The position numbers and the translations under genes are program-made. The notes under the pieces are model-generated. The model was given only the letters and a program-made list of their open reading frames with translations, made no database searches and had not been told where the DNA came from. This document shows, one piece after another, positions 7,052 through 13,126 of a stretch of DNA of 13,126 bases (positions within the stretch are counted from its first letter, which is position 1; each line of letters begins with the position of its first letter). Origin of the DNA: Streptomyces ochraceiscleroticus (GTDB lineage Bacteria > Actinomycetota > Actinomycetes > Streptomycetales > Streptomycetaceae). The stretch lies in NCBI RefSeq assembly GCF_000720485.1, contig NZ_JOAX01000054.1:1-13126 (forward strand). Direction: 5' to 3'.

Positions 7052-9246
7052 GCCCCCAGCCGCAGGCAGCCGTCGGCGCCCCGCTCTCCCGCGTGGAGGG
7101 CCGGCTCAAGGTCACCGGCAAGGCCCCCTACGCCGCCGAGCACGACATCAAGGGCGTCGTCCACGCGGTCATCGTCGACGCGAGCATCGGCCGTGGCCGC
7201 ATCACCTCCATCGACACCGATGACGCTCTGGCCCAGCCGGGCGTACTGAAGGTGATCCACCACGGCAACGCGCCGAAACTCCCCTACAAGGACAACCCCG
7301 CCTCGAATAACCCGCCGGACGGACGCAGGCTGCGAGTCTTCCAGGACGACAAGGTCCTCTTCCACGGCCAGCCCGTCGCCGTCGTCGTCGCCACCACCCT
7401 GGAGGCCGCACAGCACGGCGCGAGCCTGGTCAAGGTCGCCTACGACGCCCAGAAGCCGTCCACCGACCTGGCGAAGGCGAAGGCGGACAAGCCGACGAAG
7501 TACGCGCGTGGTGACGCGGCGGCGGCGCTGCGCTCGGCGCCCGTGCGGATCGATGCGACCTATCAGGTGGCGCGCAATCACCACAACGCGATGGAGCCGC
7601 ACGCCACCATCGCCCGCTGGAGTGGCAACAAGCTGACCGTGTGGGACAAAACGCAGTGGGTGGTCGGCACGCAGACCGAGCTGTCCACCGTCTTCGGCGT
7701 GCCCGCCGACTCCGTCCGGGTGATCTCGCCGTACGTCGGCGGCGCGTTCGGCAGCGGACTGCGCTGCTGGCCGCACACCGTCGTCGCCGCCCTGGCCGCA
7801 CGCGTAACGCGCCGGCCGGTCAAACTCGTTCTGAAGCGCAGGCAGCAGTACTTCAACACCGGCTTCCGCCCCTCGTACGAGTACCGGCTGAAGCTGGGCA
7901 GCAACAGTCAGGGCCGCCTGACGGCGATGGCCCACGAGATGGACGCCGAGACGTCCTCGTACGAGACGTTCACCGAGTCGGTCCTCTTCCCCGGGCAGAT
8001 GCTCTACAGCACCCCGAACGTCAGCCAGGCGTACCGGACAGTGCCGCTGGATGTGAACACCCCGATCTACATGCGCGGCCCCGGCTTCGCCACCGCCTCG
8101 TTCGTCATCGAATCGGCCATGGACGAACTCGCCGCCAAGCTCGGCATCGACCCGATCGAACTGCGCCTCCGCAACGAACCGTCCGAGGACGAGTCGAAGA
8201 ATCTGCCCTTCTCCACGCGGCGGCTGCGTGAGTGCTACACCACCGGCGCCCGCGCTTTCGGCTGGGACCAGCGGCGAGCGAAGCCGCGCTCGCGCCGCGA
8301 GGGTGACTGGCTGATCGGTATGGGCATGGCCGCCGGCGTCTACGACACCGCCCGCATGCCCGCCCAGGCCCGCATCCTGCTGAATGCTGACGGCACTGCC
8401 GTGGTCGACGCCGCCGCTAGCGACATGGGGCCGGGCACCTACACCTCCCAGACCCAGGTCGCCGCCGACGCCCTCGGCCTGACCATGCGCTCCGTCACCT
8501 TCCGCCTCGGCGACTCCCTGTTCCCGCCGACCCCGCCGCACGGCGGCTCGATGACCATGGCCAGCGTCGGCTCCGCCGTCCTCGACGGCTGCAACCAGGT
8601 CCGCCGCCAGGCCATCAAGCTGGCAGTCGAAGACCGCGAGTCACCGCTGTACGGCGTGGAGGCCGAGGACGTCGTCGTACGGGGCGGCCGACTGCACACC
8701 AAGAACAACCCGGTGCGCGGCGAGACGTACAAGAGCCTGCTGTCCCGCAACAAGCGTTCCCACCTGGAAGCAAAGGGCTCCTACGCCGGGCCCGCGGCAA
8801 AGGAGCGGCACTCCTTCTACGCCTACAACGCCACCTTCGCCGAAGTCGCCGTCGACGCGACCCTCGGACTGGTACGCGTGCGGCGCATGCTCGGCGTGTA
8901 CGACGCGGGCCGCATCATCAGCCCCAAACTCGCCGAAAGCCAGGCTATCGGCGGCATCACCGGCGGCATCGGCACTGCCCTGCTGGAACACACCGTCACC
9001 GACCACCGCGACGGCCGGATCGTGAACGCGAACCTGGCCGACTACCTCGTGCCCGTCAACGCCGACGTCCTCGACATCCAGGCCATCTACCTGGACGGCG
9101 AAGACCGCGAAGCCGACCCGCTCGGCGTCAAGGGACTCGGCGAAGTCGTCCACGTCGGCGTCGCGCCCGCCATCGCGAACGCCGTTTTCAACGCCACCGG
9201 CCGCCGCGTACGCCAACTGCCCATCACCGCCGAAGCACTCCTGTAA
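7048..9246 (+). CDS. paoC: Aldehyde oxidoreductase molybdenum-binding subunit, PaoC-like
   Basis: This is the 732-residue catalytic subunit, about the size of E. coli PaoC. It opens with the (a/b hammerhead) aldehyde-oxidase domain (RVEGRLKVTGKAPYAAEHD) and carries the cofactor-binding loop GGAFGSG at 231-237. The catalytic glutamate, which activates the water that is inserted into the substrate, is E699 in GVKGLGEV. The reaction is aldehyde plus water to carboxylic acid, with electrons leaving through the Fe-S and FAD subunits; Pao enzymes favour aromatic aldehydes and use molybdopterin cytosine dinucleotide. An open frame extends upstream to 6871 inside paoB, but GTG 7048 has AGGAGGT five bases before it and gives the family N-terminus. 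There is no own signal peptide, so export depends on PaoA. Hairpins follow the stop. The substrate is not readable from sequence. Confidence 0.95.
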   Translation: MSPQPQAAVGAPLSRVEGRLKVTGKAPYAAEHDIKGVVHAVIVDASIGRGRITSIDTDDALAQPGVLKVIHHGNAPKLPYKDNPASNNPPDGRRLRVFQDDKVLFHGQPVAVVVATTLEAAQHGASLVKVAYDAQKPSTDLAKAKADKPTKYARGDAAAALRSAPVRIDATYQVARNHHNAMEPHATIARWSGNKLTVWDKTQWVVGTQTELSTVFGVPADSVRVISPYVGGAFGSGLRCWPHTVVAALAARVTRRPVKLVLKRRQQYFNTGFRPSYEYRLKLGSNSQGRLTAMAHEMDAETSSYETFTESVLFPGQMLYSTPNVSQAYRTVPLDVNTPIYMRGPGFATASFVIESAMDELAAKLGIDPIELRLRNEPSEDESKNLPFSTRRLRECYTTGARAFGWDQRRAKPRSRREGDWLIGMGMAAGVYDTARMPAQARILLNADGTAVVDAAASDMGPGTYTSQTQVAADALGLTMRSVTFRLGDSLFPPTPPHGGSMTMASVGSAVLDGCNQVRRQAIKLAVEDRESPLYGVEAEDVVVRGGRLHTKNNPVRGETYKSLLSRNKRSHLEAKGSYAGPAAKERHSFYAYNATFAEVAVDATLGLVRVRRMLGVYDAGRIISPKLAESQAIGGITGGIGTALLEHTVTDHRDGRIVNANLADYLVPVNADVLDIQAIYLDGEDREADPLGVKGLGEVVHVGVAPAIANAVFNATGRRVRQLPITAEALL

Positions 9247-9248
9247 CC

Positions 9249-9269
9249 CGTGCACCTTCTCGGTGCACG
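9249..9269 (+). terminator. Hairpin immediately after the Mo-subunit gene
   Basis: CGTGCACC (9249-9256) and GGTGCACG (9262-9269) make a perfect 8-bp stem with a 5-nt loop, starting three bases after the paoC stop. It could protect the 3' end of the paoABC message or attenuate read-through into xdhC. It lacks a T-tract. Confidence 0.45.
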
Positions 9270-9315
9270 CCAAGACGTCCGGCAGACACCAGTCACACGC
9301 CGCCTGCCGGGCCGC

Positions 9316-9357
9316 GGGCCGCCGCCGCACCGTCCCCCCGTCGGAGGGCGGCGGCCC
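9316..9357 (+). terminator. Strong GC hairpin between paoC and xdhC
   Basis: GGGCCGCCGCC (9316-9326) pairs perfectly with GGCGGCGGCCC (9347-9357), an 11-bp stem with a 20-nt loop that can itself pair CCG/CGG. Together with the hairpin at 9249-9269 it fills the 161-bp gap before xdhC. It probably lowers expression of the cofactor-insertion protein relative to the enzyme subunits, which are needed in larger amounts (inference). The rest of this gap shows no gene; an AT-rich patch near 9365-9370 is the only possible promoter hint. Confidence 0.5.
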
Positions 9358-9407
9358 CCACCAACCTTTAACCGATCGACCACCAGGCCCCGCGCTGAGG
9401 AGGATTC

Positions 9408-10724
9408 ATGCTGAACATCGCGGACACATTGCACCGCTGGTGCACCGAGCAACGCCCCTTCGCGCTGGCCACCGTTGTCGGTGTCACGGGCAGCGCCCCG
9501 CTGCCCGTGGGCACCTCGGTCGCGGTCGACGCAGAGGGCACGGCCGTCGGCAGCATCTCCGGCGGATGCGTCGAAGGCGCTGTGTATGAGCTGTGCCGGC
9601 AGGTCCTCGAAGACCAGTCGGCTCCGCAGCGGGCCTGGTTCGGCTACTCCGACGAGGATGCCTTCGCCGTCGGTCTGACCTGCGGCGGGGAACTCGACGT
9701 CCACGTGCAGCGCATCGACCCGGCCACGCAGCCGCACCTGGCCACCGCCCTCACACAGGCGGCGAACGGCGGAGTCGCCGCCGTAGCACAGGTCGTGGAC
9801 GGACCCGCGCACCTCCTCGGCGGCCTCCTGACCTTGGACGGCGACGGCCGCCTGTCCGGCACCGACCTGGACGCGGACACGAGCCGCACCGTGACCGGGC
9901 ACGCCCAGGCGCTGCTGCGGGCCGGGCGTACGGCTCGCAACCATCTCGGCGGTGACACCGCCACCTGTCCCGAGCAGCTGACCGTCCTGGTACACGTGGC
10001 GGCTACCCGGCCGCGCCTGCTCATCTTCGGCGCCGTCGACTTTGCCGCCGCCCTCGCCCAGGCCGGCCGCGTCCTCGGATACCGGGTCACCGTCTGCGAC
10101 GCCCGGCCCGTGTTCGCCACGGCCGCCCGCTTCCCCCACGCGGATGAGGTGGTCGTCGACTGGCCCCACCGCTACCTGGAGCAGACCGCCGTCGACACCC
10201 GCACCGCCATCTGCGTCCTCACCCACGACGCCAAATTCGACATCCCCCTGTTGCGTCTGGCCCTCACCCTGCCCGTCGGCTACGTCGGTGCCATGGGCTC
10301 TCGCCGCACCCACAACGAGCGCCTGCGCCTCCTGGACGAGGCCGGCATCACGGCAGGGCAACTGGCCGCACTGCACTCGCCGATCGGTCTCGACCTCGGT
10401 GCACGGACGCCCGAAGAGACGGCCGTGTCCATCACGGCGGAGATCATCGCCCACACCAACGGCGCCAGCGGCCTGCCCCTGTCCCAGCGCACCGGCCCCA
10501 TCCATCGGAGCGCACCGCGCCAAGACATCAACCGGCCCACCCGTCAAGACACGGTGAGCCGCGCCGCTGGCGCCCGCTCCGCATCGCAATTGCCCGTCCT
10601 CCGCTCCCGGGCCGGCGACACCGCCCGAGTCACAGTCCCCGCAGCTGGAGCGGACTGCGTGCTGCACGGCGCCACCCGTGCCCCACCACAAAGCCAGGAC
10701 ATGGCATCACCACGGCAGCAATAG
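9408..10724 (+). CDS. xdhC: XdhC/CoxI-family molybdenum cofactor insertion protein (PaoD-like) with C-terminal tail
   Basis: XdhC-family proteins bind matured molybdenum cofactor and insert it into the apo Mo subunit of xanthine-oxidase-family enzymes in the cytosol; PaoD does this for PaoC. Residues 1-100 hold the CoxI/XdhC N-terminal domain with GSISGGCVEGA (C54) and GLTCGGEL (C92). Residues about 202-350 hold the Rossmann-like C-terminal domain (RLLIFGAVDFAAAL, VTVCDARPVF, VLTHDAKFD, YVGAMGSRRT, then GARTPEE). The family usually ends near GPIH, here residue 366, but this frame runs on to 438 with a proline-, arginine- and serine-rich tail of about 70 residues that resembles no domain I know; it may reflect loss of the original stop. 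GAGGAGG lies four bases before ATG 9408. Its position straight after paoC matches paoABCD order and indicates a partner of this enzyme. Confidence 0.93.
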   Translation: MLNIADTLHRWCTEQRPFALATVVGVTGSAPLPVGTSVAVDAEGTAVGSISGGCVEGAVYELCRQVLEDQSAPQRAWFGYSDEDAFAVGLTCGGELDVHVQRIDPATQPHLATALTQAANGGVAAVAQVVDGPAHLLGGLLTLDGDGRLSGTDLDADTSRTVTGHAQALLRAGRTARNHLGGDTATCPEQLTVLVHVAATRPRLLIFGAVDFAAALAQAGRVLGYRVTVCDARPVFATAARFPHADEVVVDWPHRYLEQTAVDTRTAICVLTHDAKFDIPLLRLALTLPVGYVGAMGSRRTHNERLRLLDEAGITAGQLAALHSPIGLDLGARTPEETAVSITAEIIAHTNGASGLPLSQRTGPIHRSAPRQDINRPTRQDTVSRAAGARSASQLPVLRSRAGDTARVTVPAAGADCVLHGATRAPPQSQDMASPRQQ

Positions 10725-10735
10725 GTCACGTGGTG
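10708..10735 (+). terminator. Hairpin over the xdhC stop codon
   Basis: CACCACG (10708-10714) and CGTGGTG (10729-10735) form a perfect 7-bp stem with a 14-nt loop containing the TAG stop at 10722-10724. It may end the pao-xdhC transcript before the SDR unit. A second, weaker repeat ATCCGG (10752-10757) / CCGGAT (10784-10789) lies in the rest of the 83-bp gap. No clear promoter for the next gene was found. Confidence 0.35.
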
Positions 10736-10807
10736 CGATAACCCCCTGTTCATCCGGCAGCTCACTGCTCCGCCCCGCAAACACCGGATCCGAAAGAAGG
10801 ACTCATC

Positions 10808-11473
10808 ATGACGACGTTCGCCCTGATCGGCGCAGGCCCCGGGCTCGGCCAGGCCACCGCCCGCCGCTTCGGCCGCGAGGGCTTCTCCGTTGCCCTTATC
10901 TCCCGCACCCAGGCCAACGTCGACGACCTCGCCGCCGATCTCACCTCCGAGGGCGTCACGGCTCGGGGCTACGCCGCGAACGCCCGCGACCCGCAGGCGC
11001 TGCGCGCCGCCCTCGACGCCGCGGCCGCCGATCTCGGTCCGATCGAGGTGCTCCAGTACAGCCCGGTGCCCGCCAAGGAGTTCATGAAGCCGGTGCTGGA
11101 GACCACCGCAGAGGACCTCGTCGGTCCCGTCGAGCAGTCGGTGTACGGGCCGGTCACCGCGGTCCAGCACGTCCTGCCCGGCCTGCGTGAACTGGGCCGG
11201 GGCACGATCCTGCTCATCAACGGCGGCAGCGCCGTCACCCCGAACGGGAACGTGACGGGCACCTCGGTCGCCTTCGCCGCGGAGAGCGCCTACGGTCAGA
11301 TGCTGCACGACGCCCTCGCCGGTGAGGGCATCCACGTCGCCCAGCTGATCATCCCCCGCGGCATCGGCGGTGGCGAGCCCGACCACGAGCCCGACGCACT
11401 CGCCGACCGCATCTGGTCCCTGCACACCGAGCGCGGCGCGTTCCGCACTTTCGTCGGGGGCAACACCGCATGA
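10808..11473 (+). CDS. Atypical short-chain dehydrogenase/reductase lacking the catalytic lysine
   Basis: This is a 221-residue cytosolic protein of the SDR superfamily. The nucleotide site is clear: GAGPGLG at 8-14 after a beta strand, and R33 following the second strand (SRT) hints at NADPH. The active site departs from the classical set: the usual NNAG position reads LQYSPVP (82-88), S141 is present in INGGSAV, Y162 is present, but the residue four positions later is leucine (YGQML) instead of lysine. The classical Tyr-x3-Lys chemistry is therefore impaired or different, and the protein may be a low-activity reductase, an NADPH sensor or a non-classical enzyme. AAGAAGGA precedes ATG 10808. 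Its stop overlaps the ATG of the lipoprotein gene by 4 bp, so the two are translationally coupled. Confidence 0.85.
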   Translation: MTTFALIGAGPGLGQATARRFGREGFSVALISRTQANVDDLAADLTSEGVTARGYAANARDPQALRAALDAAAADLGPIEVLQYSPVPAKEFMKPVLETTAEDLVGPVEQSVYGPVTAVQHVLPGLRELGRGTILLINGGSAVTPNGNVTGTSVAFAAESAYGQMLHDALAGEGIHVAQLIIPRGIGGGEPDHEPDALADRIWSLHTERGAFRTFVGGNTA

Positions 11474-11991
11474 CAGCGATCTCACGACGAGCCGTCACGG
11501 CATCGCTCGCCGCCGTCCTGGGCCTGGGCCTGGCGGCGTGCACCCAATCGTCGGACTCGGGCTCCGAAGGGGGTACCTCGGCCCCGTCGTCCGCCGCGTC
11601 TTCATCGATCTCCCCCTCCGCCGACGAGCAGGAGGGCACGCCGATCCGGATCAGGATCGGCGATCAGACGCTGGACGCGACCGTGTGGGACAACCCCACG
11701 GGCCGGGCTCTGCTTGAGCGGCTTCCGTTGACGCTGTCCTTCGAGGACCTCAACGGGGAAGAGAAGGTCGGCCACCTGGACCGCGAGCTGACGATGGACG
11801 GGATGCCCGACGGCGACGACCCCCAGGTCGGAGACCTCGGCTATTACGCCCCGTGGGGCAACGTCGTCCTTTACTACGGCGACGTCGGCCGCTGGGACGG
11901 CATCGCCCGCATTGGGCACATCCACGGCAACCTGTCGGCCATCAGCGACCAGACCGGCGACTTCACCGCCACCCTCGAGGCAGCCAAGTGA
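11470..11991 (+). CDS. Cyclophilin-like fold lipoprotein
   Basis: This encodes a 173-residue exported protein. The N-terminus has basic residues (SRR, 5-7), a hydrophobic stretch, and a lipobox LAAC with the lipidated cysteine at C24. Residues about 25-55 are a Ser/Gly/Asp-rich linker, and about 57-150 form a small beta-barrel of the cyclophilin-like type, with IRIRIGDQTLDATVWDNP, LPLTLSFEDLNG, a DDPQVGDLGYYAPWGN turn, and VLYYGDVG. Proteins of this fold family without the proline-isomerase active site are widespread in bacteria, and their function is not established; many sit near AKR and SDR genes as here. The ATGA overlap with the preceding SDR argues for coupled synthesis of a cytosolic reductase and a surface protein. 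It would be anchored on the outer face of the membrane, the same side as the Tat-exported Pao enzyme. Confidence 0.88.
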   Translation: MTAISRRAVTASLAAVLGLGLAACTQSSDSGSEGGTSAPSSAASSSISPSADEQEGTPIRIRIGDQTLDATVWDNPTGRALLERLPLTLSFEDLNGEEKVGHLDRELTMDGMPDGDDPQVGDLGYYAPWGNVVLYYGDVGRWDGIARIGHIHGNLSAISDQTGDFTATLEAAK

Positions 11992-12176
11992 CCGGTGTCC
12001 TCAGTCGCGCAGGCGGTCCTGCGGCCTTCCTGCTCGAACCTGCGGTCGCGCTGGCGCTGCTGACCGGCCGCACAAGCAGCGACCCTGGTGACGAAGCCGC
12101 CCAGCAGACATCATCGCCGGCCGCTGCCTCGCAGGCCGCGCACGGAAGGAACCACACTCCATGTCACTCATCCTGA
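11988..12176 (+). CDS. Possible small coupled ORF (62 aa), doubtful
   Basis: A GTG at 11988 overlaps the lipoprotein stop as GTGA and opens a 62-residue frame that ends at 12176, 16 bp inside the next SDR gene. It has one short hydrophobic run (PAAFLLEPAVALALLTG) followed by a low-complexity Ala/Ser/Gln-rich tail. It resembles no known protein and could be a chance open frame in GC-rich spacer, a decayed gene, or a small membrane protein. The stop-start overlap is the only positive sign; there is no ribosome site of its own. Confidence 0.2.
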   Translation: MTGVLSRAGGPAAFLLEPAVALALLTGRTSSDPGDEAAQQTSSPAAASQAAHGRNHTPCHSS

Positions 12177-12901
12177 TCACCGGCGCGTCGACCGGACTGG
12201 GCCTGGCGACAGCGTCCGAGCTCGCGGACCGCGGCCACGACGTCGTCCTGCACGCCCGCAGCTCGGCTCGTCTGGACGGCCTGGACATCAGCGACCGGAT
12301 ACGCGGTGTCGTGCTCGGCGACCTCGCCCACCCGAAAGAGACGGCGAGCGTGGCCGAGCAGGCGAACGCGTTCGGACGCTTCGACGCGGTCGTCCACAAC
12401 GCCGGCACGATGGACGGCCCTGACGTGATCGCCGTCAACGTCCTGGCCCCCTACCTGCTGACCGCGTCGATGCCGCAGCCGGGCCGGGCCATCTTCCTGT
12501 CCAGCTCGATGCACCTGTCCGGCCGCCCCGATGTCGGTCCCGTGCTCGCCGGCCACGGCGGCTCCTACTCAGACAGCAAGCTGCTCGTCACTACGCTCGC
12601 ACTCGCCCTCTCTGCCAGGCACCCGCGGCTGCTCTCGCACGCGGTCGACCCCGGGTGGGTGCCGACTCGGATGGGCGGTCCGTCCGCGACCGATGACCTC
12701 GCCGAGGGGCATCGAACCCAGGCGTGGCTCGCCACCGCCGCAGAAAGCGAGATTGATCCGCGCACCGGTGGTTACTGGCACCACCGGGCCGTACGCCGAC
12801 CGCACCCGTCTGCGCTGGACCCGGTGTTCCAGCGGCAGCTCCTCGACGCCCTCCACACGCGCACCGGCCTCGCCCTGCCCGACGCCGCCGGGGCCGCATG
12901 A
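12161..12901 (+). CDS. Short-chain dehydrogenase/reductase, canonical active site
   Basis: This 246-residue SDR has a complete classical active site. TGASTGLG at 7-14 binds the nucleotide, R33 after strand two favours NADPH, HNAG is at 79-82, a serine cluster (SSS, 114-116) supplies the catalytic Ser, and Y136-x3-K140 (YSDSK) is intact. DPGWVPTRMGG (163-173) is the usual segment after the last active-site strand. The C-terminal part (WLATAAE, GYWHHR) resembles the retinol-dehydrogenase/oxidoreductase-like SDR group that act on small carbonyl compounds; the substrate is unknown. GGAAGGAA lies about ten bases before ATG 12161. It follows the lipoprotein gene by 169 bp and precedes the aldo/keto reductase by 142 bp, probably in one transcript. 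Confidence 0.92.
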   Translation: MSLILITGASTGLGLATASELADRGHDVVLHARSSARLDGLDISDRIRGVVLGDLAHPKETASVAEQANAFGRFDAVVHNAGTMDGPDVIAVNVLAPYLLTASMPQPGRAIFLSSSMHLSGRPDVGPVLAGHGGSYSDSKLLVTTLALALSARHPRLLSHAVDPGWVPTRMGGPSATDDLAEGHRTQAWLATAAESEIDPRTGGYWHHRAVRRPHPSALDPVFQRQLLDALHTRTGLALPDAAGAA

Positions 12902-13023
12902 ACGGCCCTCGCGCTGACGCCCATGGGAGCGTGCACGTGAGACGTCACCGAGCCCTACGCGCCCGGCGACGTCCGCTCCTCATCGAGGTGACCACCACCC
13001 GGTGGCTCCTCGGCCGAACCTGA
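12898..13023 (+). CDS. Possible small coupled ORF (41 aa), doubtful
   Basis: ATG 12898 overlaps the SDR stop as ATGA and opens a 41-residue, very arginine-rich frame ending at TGA 13021-13023, 20 bp before the next reductase. It is unrelated to anything I recognise. Another frame over the same bases also looks partly protein-like (VTEPYAPGD near 12942-12968), so the region may be a gene remnant. Arginine-rich short frames arise easily in such GC-rich DNA, and confidence is low. Otherwise the 142-bp gap shows only a weak CCAC/GTGG hairpin near 12995-13005. Confidence 0.18.
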   Translation: MNGPRADAHGSVHVRRHRALRARRRPLLIEVTTTRWLLGRT

Positions 13024-13043
13024 ATCACCCACGAGAGGAATCC

Positions 13044-13126
13044 ATGAAGACTGTCCCCTTCGGAACCACCGACGCCACAGTCCCCAACGTCGTCGCGGGC
13101 ATGATGCGCATCGCCGGCGACAGCGA
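13044..13126 (+). CDS. Aldo/keto reductase, YdhF-type, N-terminal fragment (cut by window end)
   Basis: Only the first 27 codons are present. The start MKTVPFGTTDATVPNVVAGMM, with the first strand's Gly-Met-Met-Arg-Ile, matches the beginning of YdhF-type aldo/keto reductases, whose typical opening is a short hairpin followed by a V/L-x-x-G-x-M/W-R segment. GAGAGGAA lies about five bases upstream of ATG 13044. The gene would reduce small aldehydes or ketones with NADPH in the cytosol. It closes the putative SDR-lipoprotein-SDR-AKR transcript and is of the same subfamily as the fragment at 1-128. The fold and family are likely, but the catalytic Tyr, Lys, Asp and His lie outside the window. Confidence 0.75.
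   Translation, partial: MKTVPFGTTDATVPNVVAGMMRIAGDS

Noticed and set aside
6772..8541. Long open frame (589 codons) on the minus strand opposite paoB/paoC
   Set aside because: Antisense shadow of two genes with full catalytic motifs; the residues are repetitive Gly/Val/Arg/Asp with no domain.
9087..10691. Long open frame (534 codons) on the minus strand opposite xdhC
   Set aside because: Antisense shadow with no recognisable motif; the plus-strand XdhC domain accounts for the coding bias.
1..13126. Idea that the window is a complete circular element, because both ends carry aldo/keto reductase sequence
   Set aside because: The left edge is a C-terminus and the right edge an N-terminus, so joining them leaves only about 69 codons for a protein of about 300. 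No replication or mobility genes are present.
1..13126. CRISPR array, tRNA/rRNA, insertion sequence or attachment site
   Set aside because: No regularly spaced repeats, cloverleaf, transposase or integrase was seen on reading through; repeats found are isolated hairpins.

Overview
The window reads as chromosome (or large replicon) DNA from a high-GC actinomycete, most likely Streptomyces or a close relative. Codon third positions are strongly G/C, GGAGG-type ribosome sites and GTG starts occur, and ATGA/GTGA stop-start overlaps link neighbouring genes. It holds eleven confident genes (two cut by the window edges), one plausible small unknown gene, two doubtful coupled small ORFs and several hairpins. 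I see no rRNA, tRNA, CRISPR array, insertion sequence or phage gene.

Layout. (1) 1-128: 3' end of a YdhF-type aldo/keto reductase, followed by a strong hairpin. (2) 346-1122: an IclR-family regulator that appears to be read from a leaderless transcript, with a palindrome over its -10 box. (3) 1342-1812: a protein of unknown function. (4) 1864-2784, minus strand: an XRE/MmyB-type regulator, divergent from (5) 2921-4177, a DHA1-type MFS exporter, and 4212-5255, a zinc-dependent alcohol dehydrogenase. (6) 5420-9246: a three-subunit molybdenum hydroxylase of the PaoABC (YagTSR) type, with a Tat signal on the 2Fe-2S subunit and a four-cysteine [4Fe-4S] insertion in the FAD subunit, followed at 9408-10724 by an XdhC/PaoD-type cofactor-insertion protein. 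(7) 10808-13126: an atypical SDR lacking the catalytic lysine, a cyclophilin-like lipoprotein overlapping it by 4 bp, a canonical SDR, and the 5' end of a second YdhF-type aldo/keto reductase.

How they may work together (inference). Nearly every enzyme handles carbonyl or alcohol redox chemistry: Pao oxidises aldehydes to acids, probably outside the membrane, while ADH, SDRs and AKRs interconvert alcohols and carbonyls in the cytosol, and the MFS pump exports a small molecule. Two regulators of ligand-sensing families (IclR, XRE/MmyB) sit at the left side. The picture is an inducible aldehyde or aromatic-compound detoxification/catabolism island. The paoABC-xdhC order matches the E. coli paoABCD operon, so this core is a known system in an actinomycete setting, not a new one. 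The less ordinary parts are the lysine-less SDR coupled to a cyclophilin-like lipoprotein, the long C-terminal tail on XdhC, and the unidentified 156-residue protein.
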